DNA from: Latrodectus hesperus
Taxonomy: Eukaryota > Arthropoda > Arachnida > Araneae > Theridiidae
Direction of reading: 5' to 3'
Assembly: GCA_037975125.1 (NCBI GenBank)
Contig: CM075850.1
Coordinates: 128,624,293 to 128,688,292, forward strand
DNA length: 64,000 bases
The first letter of the stretch is position 1. Each line of letters begins with the position of its first letter. Position numbers and translations under genes: made by a program. Shown piece after piece: positions 24,805 through 37,605 of this stretch. The notes beneath the pieces are model-generated. The model did no database searches, was not told the origin of the DNA, and worked only from the letters and a program-made list of their open reading frames with translations.

Positions 24805-27427
24805 AATGTGGATTGTATATTTTATAAAATTATTAAATGCAAAAATTCCTTCACATATGTAATGTTCGGAAGCAATATGTTTCAATTAAGACAGTAAAAT
24901 GTCTAGTACAGCATTTATGGTTAATGTATTCTGGTTTTATTCTACTGATTATGTATCATTATTTGCATAATCATCATGTTGAAATGCAGATGTGTTTCTT
25001 ATATCAAATAACCACACAATTTTTATTATTTTATAGGCAACTAAGCACTTTTATAGAATATAAATAAATTTTTTATGTTAGTGATAAATAAGCCTTTGTT
25101 TACTAGAAAATTATCTAAAAAGTAAAATTAGAATGTATAATGCCTTAACACTCATAATTTTGTACATGTGAATATCTATTATATAATTTTAACAAATAAT
25201 ATTATTTAATTAATTATTTAACAATAAATTATTTGTTCTGTTATCCCTTTATGTGTCGTTATCTATACAATCAAAATTTATTCAAATATACTATTTATCA
25301 CATAAAATAATTTACAATAGCTAAAAATTTGTCTAACAATTAGCAGTAAATAAATTAACTAAAATTGAACTCAACATATATTCAAATATAACATTCGTAA
25401 CAATTCAATATATTTTTCATGCTTTTTCATTATTTTATGAAAATAATTATCTTTACAAACAAACATTCTCATAAATAATGATTATATATTACTCTCAACA
25501 TTTTATTTCTGTATTAAAAAAGGGAAATTAAGTTATTTTTATTGAATCATAATCTTATATATCAATTAAACAGCGCTTACATCTAAAAAGTTATTATTTA
25601 TGTGGAGGAGCACTTTATATTGAACATTCCAGATTACGTGATGATAAATTCTAAGCTTTTGCTGCAGCAATATAGGTATAACATTTTGAAATTCAATTGC
25701 ATTTTTTATTTTGCAATAAATTACGTTATATTTGAGATATTATAAACTTACAAGAATAAACTTTGAAACTTACTTAAATATGCATCAAAAACATGAACCA
25801 TTAATTACGGGATCTCATAACCACGTTTTTAGGGCTTTGATTTTGAAAATTAAAGGAATCGTAATTAAATTACCGACCTTCTATTTTTATATGATGATCG
25901 CTCGTTTTAATGCATGGTTAAGGCTACAAAGAGTGGTGAAATCTCATCAAAGTTTATTTAATAAGTCTATTTTACTTTGAAGTTAAAAAGCAAGGAGTGG
26001 TGGCCATTATGTGGACAAAATGATCGTGTAATTGCTTTCATATTATAGTCCTGATGGCTTTATCCTTATTTTGAACTCGATATAGCATTATTCTGCCGGA
26101 ACCTACTTTTACAGCTGTCGTCAAAGCTATTTTTAAATTACAAATTGAGCCCGTATGTGTGTGCCATTACTTCTATTTTTACTTAACTCTTTCCATCACT
26201 GAATGTTGCTTAAAAAGAACTTTGTATTAAATTATTTTTCACGATATAAGTTTTTGACTTTGTTTAAGACATTAAAATTTGTTTCATGACAATAAGATTA
26301 TTTTTTTTACTCTTAATGATTTTAACACATTTTGAAATATGATGTATGAAATGATAAAACATTTCAGTTTTTTAACGTAAAACCTGCAAAAAAAGACAAA
26401 TAATAAGTGTTTTTTCTGGGTTAAAACTAAACCTTAATTTATAGGTATCTATTTAAAGCTCATGTTGTAGAAAGTATTAAAGCTCATGTTAGATGTCAAA
26501 GAAAGATTTTCCGTAGTAGAATTTTTACGTTTCTAAGTTAAAAAATCAACTAGTCGTTTTCTTGTAATCAAATTTAAGATACAAAACATTCTCATAAATA
26601 TAAAGTTATGTCTGCATAAGAACATAAATATTTCAGAAACTCCGTAGATTAAGCTGCACCTTAAGGAAAGAATATAAAAAAAGCTTTTGAAAAAATAGGT
26701 TGCAGTCCATATTGCTCAACATTAATATTTATTACATATCATATTTTAATGTTTAAATATATTGAATAGTAAATTATATTTACCTACTAATTTATTTATT
26801 TTTGCTTTTTAGCCAATTTTCAAATTAATGTGCCCATTATTTGAATTATGCATGATCTCAGATCATTTCATTCAACTTCTTAAAGTATTTTTTTAACCAT
26901 TATAAGAAAAAAGTACGTAATTTAGTCAAAAATATTCTCATCTGTTGCCAATTTATGCGCAAAATCATCCATTAGGATGATTTGTAGTTGTTGAGCAATT
27001 ATACATTGAAGTAGGCAAGGAGAAATACTATATGAGTAACTGTCCATAAAAAGGAGCTAATTTTTTTAAGTGCAGGGCAGCCTGTGTTATAAATCTGTAC
27101 CTCAATAATATGTATAGATTGTAGAAGAATATTAAATTCGTGCTAGTACTGTGGCACATGGTATGTTGTTGTTGCTTATCCTCGAAAGAACTGACTTGTA
27201 CCAGATCAGTTCCAGAAAAGATCCTGGACCGCCAAAAAATCAATAACAAAAAAGTGATTGGATGTTAAGCACTTCCAAGAAAGTCCAATGCAACCTAGAA
27301 TTTTATCCGGTGAATCCGAATAGTCTTAACATTTTTTACAAGTGGAGTGGTCTTTTTTGTCACTATCAAAGAAAGGATAACGTCACTTAAGTGGATCACT
27401 TGTTAGTCCAGCTAGAGAAATCTCTTA
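24805..27427. other. AT-rich sequence, no gene seen
   Basis: No credible coding region. Slightly GC-richer patches lie at 25600-25680 and 27130-27300, the latter possibly a repeat tail. A 14-base direct repeat TTAAAGCTCATGTT occurs twice between 26453 and 26492. Confidence 0.4.
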
Positions 27428-27567
27428 ACTACAAGCAGTCTGGAGCAATCTCGGAACTACAAGCAGTCTGGAGCAATCTCGGAACTACAAGCAGTCTGGA
27501 GCAATCTCGGAACTACAAGCAGTCTCGAGCAATCTCAGAGCTACAAGCAGTCTAGAGAAATCTGGTA
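27400..27567 (+). repeat. Minisatellite, 28-bp unit, five to six copies
   Basis: Units beginning (A/G)CTACAAGCAGTCT start at 27428, 27456, 27484, 27512 and 27540. The middle copies are identical and the outer copies diverge. A weaker copy precedes 27428. The unit length is not a multiple of three, so it does not encode a protein repeat. The array ends in CTGGTAAGT, a perfect splice-donor consensus, which may be chance. Confidence 0.9.
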
Positions 27568-27585
27568 AGTTGGTTAGGTCTTATA

Positions 27586-27615
27586 GCGCAAGGTCCAAAA
27601 ATGGACAAACTGCGC
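27586..27615. repeat. Nested hairpin downstream of the minisatellite
   Basis: Inner stem GTCCA/TGGAC (27593-27597 and 27602-27606) with an AAAA loop. Outer stem GCGCA/TGCGC (27586-27590 and 27611-27615). This two-tier stem-loop follows the array by about 20 bases. A minisatellite-like motif (AGCAATCTCGG) recurs just after, at about 27620. Confidence 0.65.
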
Positions 27616-30029
27616 CAAGAGCAATCTCGGTGTTACGCATTTGATTTTCAGTAGAGTGCCACAAGGCTATTTCTGTGCACCAATGGTGAGTAGGTGAATA
27701 CGCCATATTAACTTGAGTTTAGATCTCTTTCATTTGAGTGTAGTTCTTGATAAGTAAAGGAAGAGCCAGCGGCCGTTTCATTCTCACTATTCTTTTTGGC
27801 CAGACTATCAGTCATTACTACTAATGTGAAGAGTAAATGATATGATATGTGCTTTTTGTAGCTTCTACAATTAATTTTGGTAAGGTATTACTTAAAGATT
27901 CTTTATAAGAGATCAGTTGAAGAAAATAAAATTTCGTCAGAATATTTTTTTAATCAAAGTAACAGTTTATGTAACTTTTACCTGCGTAACATTTTAAATC
28001 AAGTGCTTTACTGAAGGAGCCAAGTTTTACCAATAATATTGTCACCCCCAATAATGTTGTTCGATACTATTAATATTCATTTCTGATTGCATTTATTTGT
28101 TTCTATTTTTTTATTCATAAGAATTGTAACCTGCTGGCAAGAACTCTATTTACCAGACTCACAATTTCCCTACTTCAGCTTATTTTTGTCGATATTTTTA
28201 AAATTAATATTTTTATAAAAAAATTGCATTTCTATAATTTGAATCATTTTTATTTGTCATCGATCACAACACATTTTTGATTAAAGATAAATTTAAAACT
28301 AATCTTTTTCAAAGAATTTTTTATTTTTATAATTTTACTACTTTTAATCGGTTTATAGACTTCGTATCAATCACCATATTTTTAAAAAATAATTTTTAAT
28401 TTTTTTATAAAAATTTAAAAATTATATTTGATTTTTTCCATATTTTCAATGCATTTATGATTTTATATCTATCTTTATGCTTAGAAATAGAATATTTAAA
28501 ATTAAATTTAAAAAATGTTTTTTTTTTCATTTTTGTAGCATTTGATGTTATTAAACTTTTCTGCATTCATAATAAAAAACTAATTTAAATAATTTTTTAA
28601 AAAAGTTTTTTAATTTTTTGTAATTTATATTCATTGGTAGATTTTGAATTGATATTTCCAATTAGCAAAATATACAGTTAAAATTTTTTAAAAACTTTAA
28701 TTTTAAATTTAAATTAAATTATAAATTTTTAATCAAAAGACAATGAAATAAGAAATGATAGTAAAATGGTTTTTTAAAAATTTCAAATTCATTCTTGAAA
28801 TTTGTATTGTTTCTGTGTGTTATTGGATTTCATATGCAAATTTGATCATTATCAAATATAGAACAGGTTAATTTAATTTTTTTCTTAAAAAACAATTTAA
28901 GATCAACGTAAATTTAATTAAATTAACAGCAAGTAATAATAATATTATTTATGTTTATAAATCAAAACATTGAAGAATTAACTTGCATATAAAATAATGT
29001 ATTTTTACTTCCTGGATTTTTACTTAAATTACATTATTATTTTAGAAAGTGCAAAAAATATTACAATGCTGCTTTTTTCACTAAATTTAATTAATATAAA
29101 TTTTATTCCTTTAAAAATAAATTCATTGCTAACATAAATATTCGCATTTTTAGAGGAAAAAGTCAAATTACACATAAATATTTCTACAAAATGACATTAA
29201 TTTTTATGGTAACTAATTCTCGATCTCTGAGTTTCGTTTTTGCGACTTAAAAAAACTTTACAAAGTATAACAGTAAAAAATGCTTTCTATAATTTTTCTT
29301 AATATTTTAAACCGCAATAAATAACAAACATTTTTATTGCATAGGTTTTACATATTTGCATATTTATCCATCCCATTCCTTACTTTTAGTCTTAGGTTTT
29401 TATTATTTATATTTCGTTATTTAGTAATATAAACGGTAAGAATTTACAATCGGGTACTTGATTCTATGGCGTCAAGATAGGAACCAAGATATGACTAGCA
29501 ACACTGCCGCTACAAAAAAGCAATGTAAAGATAGCATTACTAGGTTAGCACAAATTAAAATTTATTACCAAATTTTATGCCAAACTAAGGGGTACCCGGT
29601 TCTACATCGAATCCGTATAAACCATGGGTGTTTAAACTATGACCGTTTGAGAGCCGCATTCTAAAGAAAAGTTTTTTTGAACAAATTGAAATAAAAATTA
29701 TTTCTATGTAGTTTCATATATAAAAATAAATTAACTTCATTTTATTATTAATTTTCCTAACTTGAATTAGATAGATAATTATTTTAAATTTATAAAAAAG
29801 TTTCATTTCATTTAGTTTGGATTTCATAAAGATGGGAAAAATTCAAATTAATGAGTTGGATGCATTTACTTTTGTTGAACAATCAAATCGATGTCGGGTT
29901 CAATAGATGAGGTTGCCGTCCTCAATAGATTTTCAAGAGGAAAGTCAGTGATCTTTGTCCAGTTTTTATTTTTATATGCTTTATTCTTTAAAATAATCAT
30001 CACAATCACTGTCAAAAGTTGAGGATTTT
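27616..30029. other. Mostly extreme AT-rich sequence, no gene seen
   Basis: 27616-27800 is GC-richer and may belong to the same repeat as the minisatellite. From 27900 to 29440 the sequence is almost pure A/T blocks. The patch at 29450-29670 is less AT-rich, with an ATG frame of 68 codons not resembling anything known to me. Confidence 0.4.
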
Positions 30030-31620
30030 AATAATGCATGATTGTGAAAAATTAGGATATTTATCATGGAGTAGGTAATCTTTCATAAAGCTCCAGTAAA
30101 AAAACATTCCTAAACTTTTCTTACATTGAATGTCACTTTGCTATTCAACGCATTCTATTTGAAGGTAATAAATTAATTTCTAGAGAAAACAGAGTAGAAA
30201 ATATGTTGATATACTGTTCTTTTTTCGAAAATCTTGAAATCTACTTTCAAACTCTTGAATTGTATATAAATGAAAAATTAAAGCAGCATATTTTACATGT
30301 TTTACGCAACGCATTTGCTTATGTGCAGCCAAAGTACTGAAATGTGTTGAATCTCTTATTTTTATTTGATTGTTCCAAAATGTTAACTTATGCTGTTAAC
30401 AAACATTGTTATTGTTTAGAAGATATTATCAATAAATTGATTTTTTTTCTTTGAAGTATCAAATTTAAATCATTCAAATATTCTGTTAAGTCTACTAAAA
30501 CCCTTCATCTTCAAATTCAGTTATAGGTTTTCTTTTTGTTTCCATAAGCATTTTTATTTCAATTCTTAAATTGTAAAATATTTTGAGAATTTCCCCGTTA
30601 CTGAGCCACCTTACTTCTGCATAATAAATAACATCTGCAAATTCAGTACCCATTACCTTAAGAAATCTTGAAATGGGCAATAATAAAGTCCTTTAGCTCT
30701 TATAAAGTTAATATGGTTTTTATAAGAATGCTTTCCATTTTTTAAACTTTTCCACATAAATTTTCCTGATATACAATACAATGGAGCGCCATCAAGATCA
30801 TATTACCAGTAGGGATGGCTTCATCATTAACCATTTTAACGAGTCCCACCTTTATACCAGCCATGCCAGGGGCTCCACCGGTAACAATGGCTGATGCATT
30901 TTTCGTCGTCGTCGAAACCTTTTCATCGTCATTTTCAATGCATCGGATAAATCTATAGACTTGGTTGGGTTGTTAAACGATATAAAAGTCACCATTTCTC
31001 CCGTGACATTATAATTTTCATCTACTCCTCTGATGAAGATAGCCAGTTGTGCCGTATCAGAAGAGTCAGTCCATTGGCTAATGAATGAAATTTAAAAATT
31101 GATGCATTTGCTTTTTCATGGCTCTTCAGTTGAGTTCCCCATCTCCTCAACTTTTGTGACTATAGTGTGGTATGATGAATTGATTTTAGTAAAATCCATT
31201 TTTATTTTCAGGGAAAATTATGTTTGCTACACTTTTAACATTCTTTTATAAATTTCCCAAAAGTAAAGGATTTTGATTTTTTAAGCTATTAAATTTGCTA
31301 AGACATAACATGCCTTTGCAATGTTATTACTTTAAGTAGATCTTTTTAAAAAAAAATTTGTTAAGACGATAAATCTTTTTTTAATTTTGGGATTTTAATT
31401 TTACGGCAAATGTCCAGATATTCATATTTTGTGGCATACTTTTGACAATAATGTTGTTTCATTTTGTATTCTTTAAAAACTGGCACTAAGTCCTTTCAAA
31501 TTAAACAAATGTTTTACTATTCTCCCCAATAAAAAAAATGTCTGCAGTTTTGTTCAGTTTTGATTAAAACTCTTTTTTTAGGTTCTATTTCTTTTTTAAT
31601 GACATGGAGACCATCTAAAA
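30030..31620 (-). pseudogene. hAT transposase pseudogene (GTF2IRD2/ZBED-like)
   Basis: Conserved blocks of the hAT transposases domesticated as GTF2IRD2/ZBED-type proteins appear in order on the minus strand. An N-terminal BED-like region is followed by KYATKYEYLDICRKIKIPKL (31403-31445). Next are AQLAIFIRGVDENYNV (about 30990-31055), GGAPGMAG..VGLVK with ALHCI (about 30790-30900) and VIYYAEVRWLSNGEIL (about 30590-30640). A C-terminal block KKEQYINIFSTLFSLEI lies at about 30170-30235. Stops and frameshifts separate the blocks, so it is inactive. Almost the whole protein length is represented. Terminal inverted repeats and the 8-bp target duplication were not identified. Confidence 0.75.
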
Positions 31621-32870
31621 ACAATTATGCACTTTAATTTTATTAGCAAATATCCATAATGAAAATGAGTTATTCATACCTTATTAAAGAATCTGGTACA
31701 AGAATTAGGAAATACAATACTTATAAAAAATATTGTAAATCGTCAAAAATGTTACTGAAATTTTAAGATTTTCAAAAGTTTAATGACGTTAAAATGGCAA
31801 TAACAGTTAACTGTTGCTTAAAAACTTTTAGTTTAAAAAAAGAAATTATTTTAGAATACTGATGACACTAAGCACATTTGCTATATATAAAAACAAACTA
31901 AAAGCTAGAAATGCTTACAAATTGGCAGTGTTAAATTCAAAGCTAGAAATTAAAGCTGAAGTCAGAATCAAAGAATTTTAGAGACAACCAATTCTGAAAT
32001 CTTGTTTGGTCTTTTTGCAACATCAAGTGATTGACTTATACAATATCCGATTATGAATCATTCAGCGATTTTAAAAATCAAATTTGTCTCCAGCCAATGA
32101 CTATAAATAATAAAAGTAGTTTATAGAACTTTAATGCACTTAATTATTTATGGAAGGATTTTATTCATGAGTTACACATTTATAGAATAAAATAAATGTA
32201 CTAAGTGTCTTATTATAGGATTTTTTTCATTATACTGAGAATAATTTGTTAAATATTATTAATAGACACTTAATAAGATTCCAGGTTTATATTAGTTAAT
32301 TAAGTTTATTTCAGATTAATTCGGAATAACACAACTATGATAACTTACTTTGCTAACCATAGGAAAATCAAATTATAATCATTTGCGGTCAGCACATAAG
32401 CACACACACATCAACAAATGCTTCACGGCTTTTTTTTACTTACTTCAATTTTATAAACGATTTTTTGGACACACTAAGCTTAAAATTAATTTCAAATGAA
32501 GCAAGAGTCGTTTTAACCAATGTATCTTCAAAAAATAATTCAAATCTGTGTTCTTAAATTATTCTTTTCAATTCTGCAGTTCTCAAAAAACTGAATTGAA
32601 AATTTTTAAACCAGAAAATAATTTTTATGTTAGTGTAAATTAATAAAAATATCGGATATTGCAAAAAGAATAAAATTTATACAAATTTACTCAAAAATAA
32701 ATTAACCAGTTCTTGACGTATATTAAATTTAAGTTAAAATATTTACCGGATTAAGTTCTAACAGTTGATAAATGATTTAAAATTCTTCAATTATTTGACA
32801 TTTACTAAATCGAAAACAAACAAATTAAATTGAGACAACTCGTGTCAATTAATTTGTTAAATATTATTAA
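31621..32870. other. AT-rich sequence, nothing recognised
   Basis: May contain the 5' non-coding part of the hAT element. No other feature. Confidence 0.4.
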
Positions 32871-32872
32871 TA

Positions 32873-34413
32873 CACTCACTTCCAAATGTGAAGCACGGAG
32901 ATTGAAAAGGCATAAAATTAACAAATACTGCTTTGATTGACACAAAATTTGACAGGAAAGTAGCATCTATATTTATGCATAAAATGAAATCAATAATTAT
33001 ACAGAAATGAAAGCAATATTAAATGTTTGTAAGTTATCAGATAATGACATATTGGAGATTCAAACAGAATTACGTATAAAGTGAAAATAAACAGCATAAA
33101 ATGAAAAGAGGACATTAATAGGGTATGTGATCCCCCTCATCTGTATACAAAGTTTACACCTTGTGAACATGTTTTCAATTATATGGTCAACAACCGTAGA
33201 ATTAAGGAATATCCATTCTTCTTGTAGAGCAGTTTCCAGCTCAATAAGAGTAGCTGGAGGTTGGAAACGTGAAGATACAGCACGGCCGAGAGCATACCAA
33301 AGATTTTCAATTTGATTAAGGTAGGACGAATATGCTGGCCACGCCATATGCCCAATCACTTCACTCTCCAGGTAGTCATCGACAATTTCAGCTCTATGGG
33401 GACGTGCGTTATCACCCATTCAAACAAAAGTAGGGCCAACTGCTACAGCGTACAATCTCACAATGGATTCTAGTACTTCATATCGATACCAGACAGCCGT
33501 CACAGAACTCCGCTTAAAGATATGCTGGTCAGGGCTGTATCCTAATGAAAACCCTGCCCACACCCTAATGCTTCCGTCTCGGAATGCGTGATGTTCGGAG
33601 ATGTTTTGGGGATGATTGCGTTTCCTTTTCCACGCCATATCCTTATACGCTTGTCATCTGGCTCCAGAGTAAATCTTGACTCATCAGTAAGCAAGACATT
33701 GCACCAGTCAGATACAGTTCAATTAACATGTTCCCGGCACCACTTTAATCGTGCTCATCTTGATTGGACGGATAGACAAACTCAAACTCGAGGTACCCGG
33801 GCGTACAGTCCACTCATATGTAATCTTAGGCTTACAGTAGCTGCGGATATCACCTTACCAATGGGCGCTGTAACCATAGATGTCACACGTGCGGAAGTCA
33901 CTCTGCGATTCCACTTGGCTAAAATCACATTATATCGATCTTTCGCGGGGTTTGTAACCCTTGGGCGACCAGCTACGGGCCTTCGGTCAACTATCTGTGT
34001 GGTTTGGAATTGTTTCCATAAACGTGAAATCACAGAATGATGAACGCCGAAGAAAAGAGCAGCATTTGAGATCGACTGCCCTGCTTCAATGCGCCCCACA
34101 GCACGCCAGCGTTAAGAATCTTCTATTCGTCTTCTGGAAGTCATAGAAACACATATGTCTTGAAAACAAATTGTACGAAAGTTTTAAACACCATCTTTCA
34201 GCACTTACAATCAACTTCTGTATAACCCTTCATAAAACTGGTATCTTATAAGACTGGCCTCTTTGCATATTTCTTGACATGAAAGCGCGATTGGCTGGTA
34301 CCTAACATATTTGAACACTTCCATCTACCTCTGCAGTGATTTGCATCCTCTTCAATTTTGATTAGCTTCCGGAAATTAGCATTTTCCTCTCCGTGCTTAA
34401 CTTTTGGAAGTGA

Positions 34414-34416
<3 letters not shown>
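32873..34416 (-). mobile_element. Tc1-like DNA transposon, copy A, both ends present
   Basis: The left terminus CACTCACTTCCAAATGTGAA.. at 32873 and the right terminus (minus strand from 34416) CACTCACTTCCAAAAGTTAA.. form inverted repeats that continue to AAGCACGGAGA. TA flanks both borders (32871-32872 and 34417-34418). Size is 1544 bp. The transposase runs on the minus strand. The right flank continues directly into a TA microsatellite. A related copy is at 47660-48803. Confidence 0.9.
33060..34099 (-). pseudogene. Tc1 (DD34E) transposase, frameshifted, copy A
   Basis: The N-terminal segment 33782-34099 begins MGRIEAGQSISNAALFFGVH, with HTH features and the GRPRVT linker. The first catalytic Asp lies in LTDESRF (33671-33690) in another frame. 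The remainder (33060-33638) carries the second Asp in MGDNARPH (about 33398-33419) and the Glu in NQIENLW (about 33300). One TGA at 33420-33422 lies just before the second Asp, and at least two frameshifts break the protein. All three catalytic residues are still readable. This is the standard cut-and-paste transposase of Tc1 elements, now non-functional. Confidence 0.85.
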
Positions 34417-34505
<89 letters not shown>

Positions 34506-34506
34506 T
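34417..34506. repeat. TA microsatellite abutting the transposon
   Basis: (TA)n with one TGTA interruption, starting at the TA target-site dinucleotide of the Tc1 element. Confidence 0.95.
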
Positions 34507-34599
34507 TGAAAAATAGTTGAACACATATAAGCAAACAGAAACAAGAAATGATGATAAATTAAATCTTCTAGCAAGAATGAATTATTCTCAGACAATGAG

Positions 34600-35060
34600 T
34601 AAAAAGATTACGGCCATGACGCCATGATCAGTTATATATTTTTAACCATAAAGGGATTGTTTCTTCCATTCCTGTTAAGATCATGTCTAAATCATATTAT
34701 TACAATTCTCATTACTTTAAAATATCCATGTCGTCAGATAACATTTCATCCACGTCGCATCGCAGTGAGACGGCACTGTAAGTCCGACTTGTAGACGTAT
34801 TTGCTTCCTGCTTTCAAATCGCATACTTCGAGTGGCAGCAGACAAGGCGAAATTCAATATCGAATGCCTGATAATATTGTCGAAATTCATTTTTTAAGAA
34901 GACATTTCTTATCCAAACACCAAAACATTGGTTTGAGAAGCCGTTTTCCATTGATACCTTGACGATATAACAGAAGAAACAGCAAGTTAAAAAAGAGAAG
35001 ACAAAATATCCATTTTATAGCAGTTTAAATCGGCAAGGACGATTTAAATTTTTATGCCAA
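34600..35060 (+). repeat. Dispersed repeat R2, copy 1
   Basis: Matches the minus strand of 58325-58780 over about 450 bases. Shared blocks include TTATTACAATTCTCATT, TTTAAAATATCCATG, CGTCAGATA, GAATGCCTGA.AATA.TGTCGAA, TTGAGAAGCCG/CTGAGAAGCCG with TTTTCCAT, and ACGATTTAAATTTTT. No frame is conserved and no transposon ends are seen. It is GC-richer than its surroundings. It could be an unrecognised mobile family or a duplicated regulatory element. Confidence 0.75.
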
Positions 35061-37204
35061 CATTAAAATTTTTAATTTATTTTACTTTTGATTTTAGGAA
35101 CAGCAAGAAGCATCTGGTTAAAAGGAGTGATTACTAAAAAAGTGTTTTTCTGTAAATTTTTATTTTAGAATAAATGTCACCGAATCAATTATATATATTA
35201 ACCACATTCCAAGAATTTATAATATCATTTAATAGACATGAATAAATTTAAATGTTTTCATAATTTGCGTTTGGGCCTCATTTTAAAGTCTTTTGCACCG
35301 CACTTTAGGCAAGCTTATATAAACCTAAAAAAAATGCATTGTAACAAGATAAGCATTGTTAATGAAATATCAAAAGCACAGCAACCCATTAAATATTAAG
35401 AAATTCAATTTCAGTCTTTCGTACAAAATGATTGTTGGCTACTAAAAAATTAGGCATGTTATAATTCTTGAAGTCAATTAAACTATTATATACTTGATTT
35501 AAATCCTGCATAATTTGTAATAAGTGACCTTTATAAAAATAATCATTTTCTTTTTATAAAGGCTATTTATATAATTATGATTAATTCACACCTTACATTC
35601 CAGGGTAGCGTATTCAACTTATTTTAAGCTGATCACACAGCATTGTAAAATATGTTTTTAATAATCATAAAAGGTATATTATTATTTACAATAATAACAA
35701 ATAGTAAAATACGGCGTGGTCATATTCAATCACAAGTTTTATGTCTTTGACCTTAACTATTATAAAGAGAAAATATGAGATATTTAACAATAGGGGATAT
35801 TAAGATAAAAACAAATTATTTTCCTTTTTGTACTATGACAATAAGAGGTGTGTTTCCTTCTTTTATAGATGAAAGTGGATATGTGAAACTTAACGCCAGA
35901 ATAAAAGTTTCAAAAACAGGTTGAAAATAAATTCATATTTGTTGATTTAATCATAAGTTTTCTAAGATTACAGACAAACCTGCGCTTTTTTTTTCTCACG
36001 GGCCCAATGTTTTTGATGGGTTACATCTTAATTTCATTTCGTTTGGAAAAAAAAAACTAACTTAAATTAAAATTTCCTCCATGCCTTGCAGGTGATGAGC
36101 TGGTGAACAATGATATTTACCCAGAGGGAAAAAAATGATTGTAATGGAAATATGAAATTAGAAATGAAGTTTAATAACATGTTTTGGCAATTATTATTTT
36201 TTTCTTTAACTCATTCAGCAAATGTTGTTGCTCTGATCTTCTTTGCTAATAAAGACGTTTTACATTTATGAAACGTCTTTTCATTTAGGATGCATTTATT
36301 TTTTTGTTTAGTTGTATTATTCAAGATATTTTGCCTGAAGTTCATTGAGTGCGGAAAAAAGTTTTTTTCCTCATTTTATTTTGTTTTTATTACATTTTAT
36401 TTTAAAGTGAGCTTTTTTTATTTTTGATCATCCATAAAGCTATTGCATTTTACTTTTAGTTCGAATATTAAAAATGTCGTAATGTTTACTCAAATGGTTG
36501 TGCACATGGGTATATAAGAAACTGTAAGAAAATATAATGGAAAACATAAATGAGAATTTGATTGCATTCCCATAGAATGTCAATGATCTATTGGCATAAT
36601 GTCATCGCACTCATATCGAATACTTTAGATCTAGGAAATAACTACTAAATATAAGCACTCCTAAATCGAATACTTTTGATCGATCTGTATAACAACCAAA
36701 TTTAATTTGTTCAATGAAAAAGCACAAGGAATAAACATGATTAAATTTAATCTACAGTTTCAAAGTCAGATAAATGTCCTTCTCAGAATAAAATTTAATT
36801 ATAACAATTTTTATATTTTAGAAAATATTCATATTAACCCAACAATATGCTGTGCATACTGGTATAAAGTATATTTGAACAAATATATTTAACTTCGGAA
36901 AATAATCTTCCATATTTGTTGTACTATTTTTTTGTATTGTGGTACATAATGTAATTACGTATAATCCTTTGAATACGAAATTAGAAAATTCTATACCCTT
37001 TTACTGAACTGAGTTCTTAAGCTTTGTATATTTTTATTTTCATCCGTAAATTGGTTGAAAAACATTCTTCAAATGTACTCAAGGAAATGTCAGTTACTTT
37101 AAAATCCTGTGCTTACAACATTTTAAAGTAAAATGTTTAAATAAGACATTTTAAAATGTTTCAGTCACTTAAAAATGTAACATTTTACTGATGCAAGACA
37201 CCAT
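35061..37204. other. AT-rich sequence, no gene seen
   Basis: No supported gene, RNA or repeat copy. The inverted pair AAGACGTTTTACAT/ATGAAACGTCTTTT near 36251-36283 is the only local structure noted. Confidence 0.45.
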
Positions 37205-37605
37205 GGGTAATAATCCTGTTGTTAGCTATGTATGAATCTCTGTTTTCGGTCCGGAATGGCGGGATTCGATTCCCAATGCTGCCAAAGACCCACCGAGTAC
37301 ATGGGATATACGTGCTCGTTAAAACTGTGGAATCGAAAGTCCTGAGGTCTGCCGTTGAGCAGTTGCCATGGCCGTAATGGTCTAAAGGAAATTTCCTCCC
37401 CCTTCACATCATTGAAAAAATTGAGGAGTTAGATACTCTGGTGGTGCCATCTATCGGAGGAGTTCAGAGCAAAATCGTACTTTCACCTTCATTGTGCTCT
37501 GTTTAAACGAAAGACGCTCTCTGCTGGATTAAATTTGGATAGCCAACGACAAAGCGAGCTTGGCTTGTCCAAGTGTCATAAGTAATAACAACAACAAAAC
37601 ATGTA
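37205..37605 (+). repeat. tRNA-derived SINE family S1, full-length-like copy
   Basis: A tRNA-type B box GGATTCGATTCCC is at 37262-37274, with tRNA-like sequence upstream. The body is followed by the tail shared with 9424-9595 (CTCTGGTGGTG, ATCTATCGGA, GCGAGCTTGGCTTG, AAGTGTCATAAGTAA). It ends in a short AACAACAAC simple repeat, a typical SINE tail. It would be transcribed by RNA polymerase III and mobilised by a LINE. The 37222-37407 minus-strand frame across it is fortuitous. Confidence 0.75.

Noticed and set aside
27428..27567. CRISPR-like array
   Set aside because: The 28-bp units are contiguous with no spacers, and the genome is eukaryotic; this is a minisatellite.
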